Below are positions 5,138 to 6,712 of a stretch of 6,712 bases of DNA, piece after piece (within the stretch, counting starts at the first letter, position 1; each line of letters begins with the position of its first letter). This DNA comes from Gammaproteobacteria bacterium. GTDB taxonomy: Bacteria > Pseudomonadota > Gammaproteobacteria > DRJJ01. Location: assembly GCA_011052255.1 (NCBI GenBank), contig DRJJ01000048.1, positions 1 to 6,712 on the forward strand, in the 5' to 3' direction. Below the pieces are notes generated by a model that ran no database searches, was not told where the DNA came from, and saw only the letters and a program-made list of their open reading frames with translations. A program made the translations under genes and the position numbers.

Positions 5138-6712
5138 GGTGTAACAGGTTCCCGGAAATGATGGGGCCGTATACCTGCGGCCAATGCGGTCAGGGTAAAA
5201 CTGCCCAGACCGGCCAGTACCCAGGTGGTCAACTGTATGACGCGCTGTATCGTCGAAGCCTGCAACCACTGCTCCAGGGAACCGGTCCCCCACCAGAGTA
5301 CAGCAGCCATGACTGAAGTGGCGATTAGCATTCGCAGCAGAAAGACCACCCACTCAGCCTTCTGCGGTGTGATCACACCTGCTCTACGTAGTCCCAAATA
5401 CAGCAATGTTGCATTCACAATTGCTGCGATGCTCGTGGCTAGTGCCAATCCAACATGCGCTAAAATATTGACCAGAGCAATACTGGCCACGAGATTTACC
5501 ACTACGGCGAGTACACCGATTCGCATCGGGGTACGGGTATCCTGGCGGGCATAAAACCCCGGGGCCAGTACCTTCACTAAAATAAGAGGTAGTAAGCCCA
5601 GTGCAAATGCGATCAAGCTGGCACTGGCCATATTGACATCGTGGCTGGTGAACTCACCATATTGAAATAATGTAACCAGAATCGGTTTGGCCAAGAGTAT
5701 AAGTGCTACCGAAGCAGGAAGGGAAATCAGTACTGCCCAACGTAACGCCCAGTTCATCAGGCCGTTGAAATCTTCGCTGGAGGCATGGCTGTGGTGAGAT
5801 GATAAGCGTGGCAGTATTGCAGTTGCGATTGCGATACCAAACACACCAAGTGGAAATTCCATTAATCTATCCGAATAATAAAGCCATGACACACTACCCG
5901 TGGCTAGAAAAGAAGCAAGAAATGTGCTCACCAGTAAATTGACCTGAGCGACCGAGCTGCCGAGGATCGTCGGCAGCATCAGCCGGAATACTTTCAGCAC
6001 CCCATCCCGACCATCCTGTTTGCTATCAAGCTTCCAGGCCAGACGCGGTTTTGGTAGTAAACCCTCGCGATAAAGAAACGGCAGCTGCAGCAAAAACTGA
6101 AGGGCTCCAGCTAAAAAAACCCCCCACGACAATCCGATAGTGGCATTGGGAAATAGTGGAATCAGCCAAAATACAGCGCTGAGCAGACTCAAATTCAACA
6201 ACACTGGGGTAATTGCAGGAATGGCAAAGCGGTTGCAGCTATTCAAAATACCTGCTGACATGGCAACCAGGGAGATGAACAGTAAATAGGGAAAGGTAAT
6301 CCGCAGAGCATCGGTAGTCAACTGAAACTTAACCGGATCCGTAGCAAAGCCGGGTGCTAATATAGACACGATCTGTGGTGCGAAGCCAACACCTATAGCA
6401 GTCAGCAGTAGTAAAATAAAGCTCAGCCAGCCGGCAGTAAAATTCAGGAACTGTTGCAATTCCTGTTGGCTGCGCCGGTTCCTGAATTCAGTGAATACCG
6501 GAATGAAGGCAGATGAGAAGGCACCTTCTGCAGAAATACGACGGAAGAAGTTGGGAATTCGAAAAGCCACGAAAAATGCGTCGGCCATCGCTGATCCACC
6601 AACCATCTGTGCCAGTGCCATATCTCGCAGTAACCCGGTTATCCGGGATAACAAGGTCATGGTGCTGACAACCAGGGTTGAATGTAATGCTCCGGAAGTG
6701 GATTGGGTATTC
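5134..6712 (-). CDS. murJ: Lipid II flippase MurJ, 5' end beyond the window
   Basis: MurJ is the inner-membrane MOP-superfamily transporter that flips the peptidoglycan precursor lipid II to the periplasm. From the first in-window ATG (6660) 508 residues can be read, rich in hydrophobic segments along the whole length as expected for about 14 membrane helices. Conserved charged residues match functionally important ones of E. coli MurJ: R6 and R12 in SRITGLLRD (E. coli R18, R24), D27 in ADAFFVAF (D39), R40 and E45 in FFRRISAEGAFSSAF (R52, E57), and R265 in SDRLMEFPLGVFG (R270). The ATG at 6660 aligns with E. coli M13, not M1. The frame is open to the right edge and reads TLVVST just ahead of it, resembling LAAVSS in E. 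coli, with no ATG; the true start is therefore probably outside the window. The 3' end overlaps the next gene by 4 bases. Confidence 0.95.
   Translation of the reverse strand, partial: NTQSTSGALHSTLVVSTMTLLSRITGLLRDMALAQMVGGSAMADAFFVAFRIPNFFRRISAEGAFSSAFIPVFTEFRNRRSQQELQQFLNFTAGWLSFILLLLTAIGVGFAPQIVSILAPGFATDPVKFQLTTDALRITFPYLLFISLVAMSAGILNSCNRFAIPAITPVLLNLSLLSAVFWLIPLFPNATIGLSWGVFLAGALQFLLQLPFLYREGLLPKPRLAWKLDSKQDGRDGVLKVFRLMLPTILGSSVAQVNLLVSTFLASFLATGSVSWLYYSDRLMEFPLGVFGIAIATAILPRLSSHHSHASSEDFNGLMNWALRWAVLISLPASVALILLAKPILVTLFQYGEFTSHDVNMASASLIAFALGLLPLILVKVLAPGFYARQDTRTPMRIGVLAVVVNLVASIALVNILAHVGLALATSIAAIVNATLLYLGLRRAGVITPQKAEWVVFLLRMLIATSVMAAVLWWGTGSLEQWLQASTIQRVIQLTTWVLAGLGSFTLTALAAGIRPHHFREPVTP

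Overview
The window is a slice of a bacterial chromosome. It carries the conserved housekeeping block murJ - ribF - ileS - lspA, all transcribed on the minus strand, so the biological order runs from high to low coordinates. IleS and RibF resemble the Escherichia coli proteins closely along their whole length, and this gene order is the usual one in Gammaproteobacteria. I therefore infer a gammaproteobacterium; the sequence does not let me name a genus.

Layout from right to left: murJ (lipid II flippase) enters from the right edge without its 5' end. It overlaps by 4 bases (ATGA) a small gene encoding a DUF2203-like protein of unknown function, which is not part of the standard E. coli cluster. 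About 546 bases without a confident gene follow (4148-4693). They hold a short mobile-element-like insertion (4258-4398) with perfect 19-bp terminal inverted repeats and a 9-bp target duplication, a second, more decayed candidate element (about 4481-4616) containing a 16-bp tandem duplication, and a good sigma70-type promoter for ribF. ribF (FMN/FAD synthesis) comes next and ends in tandem stop codons.

A 219-base gap separates ribF from ileS. It carries three copies of a palindromic A-tract/T-tract repeat, two of them forming a perfect 23-bp inverted pair. The copy next to ribF could act as its terminator. A second promoter then lies directly ahead of ileS. ileS (isoleucyl-tRNA synthetase) is complete and overlaps lspA (signal peptidase II) by one base; lspA leaves the window at the left edge after 43 codons.

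The genes serve cell-wall export (MurJ), flavin cofactors (RibF), translation (IleS) and lipoprotein maturation (LspA). The notable feature is that a normally compact block appears to be split into separate transcription units by small repeats and insertions, each followed by a plausible new promoter. I found no convincing evidence of a new multi-gene system. The most interesting parts are the two intergenic repeat regions and the DUF2203-like gene coupled to murJ.
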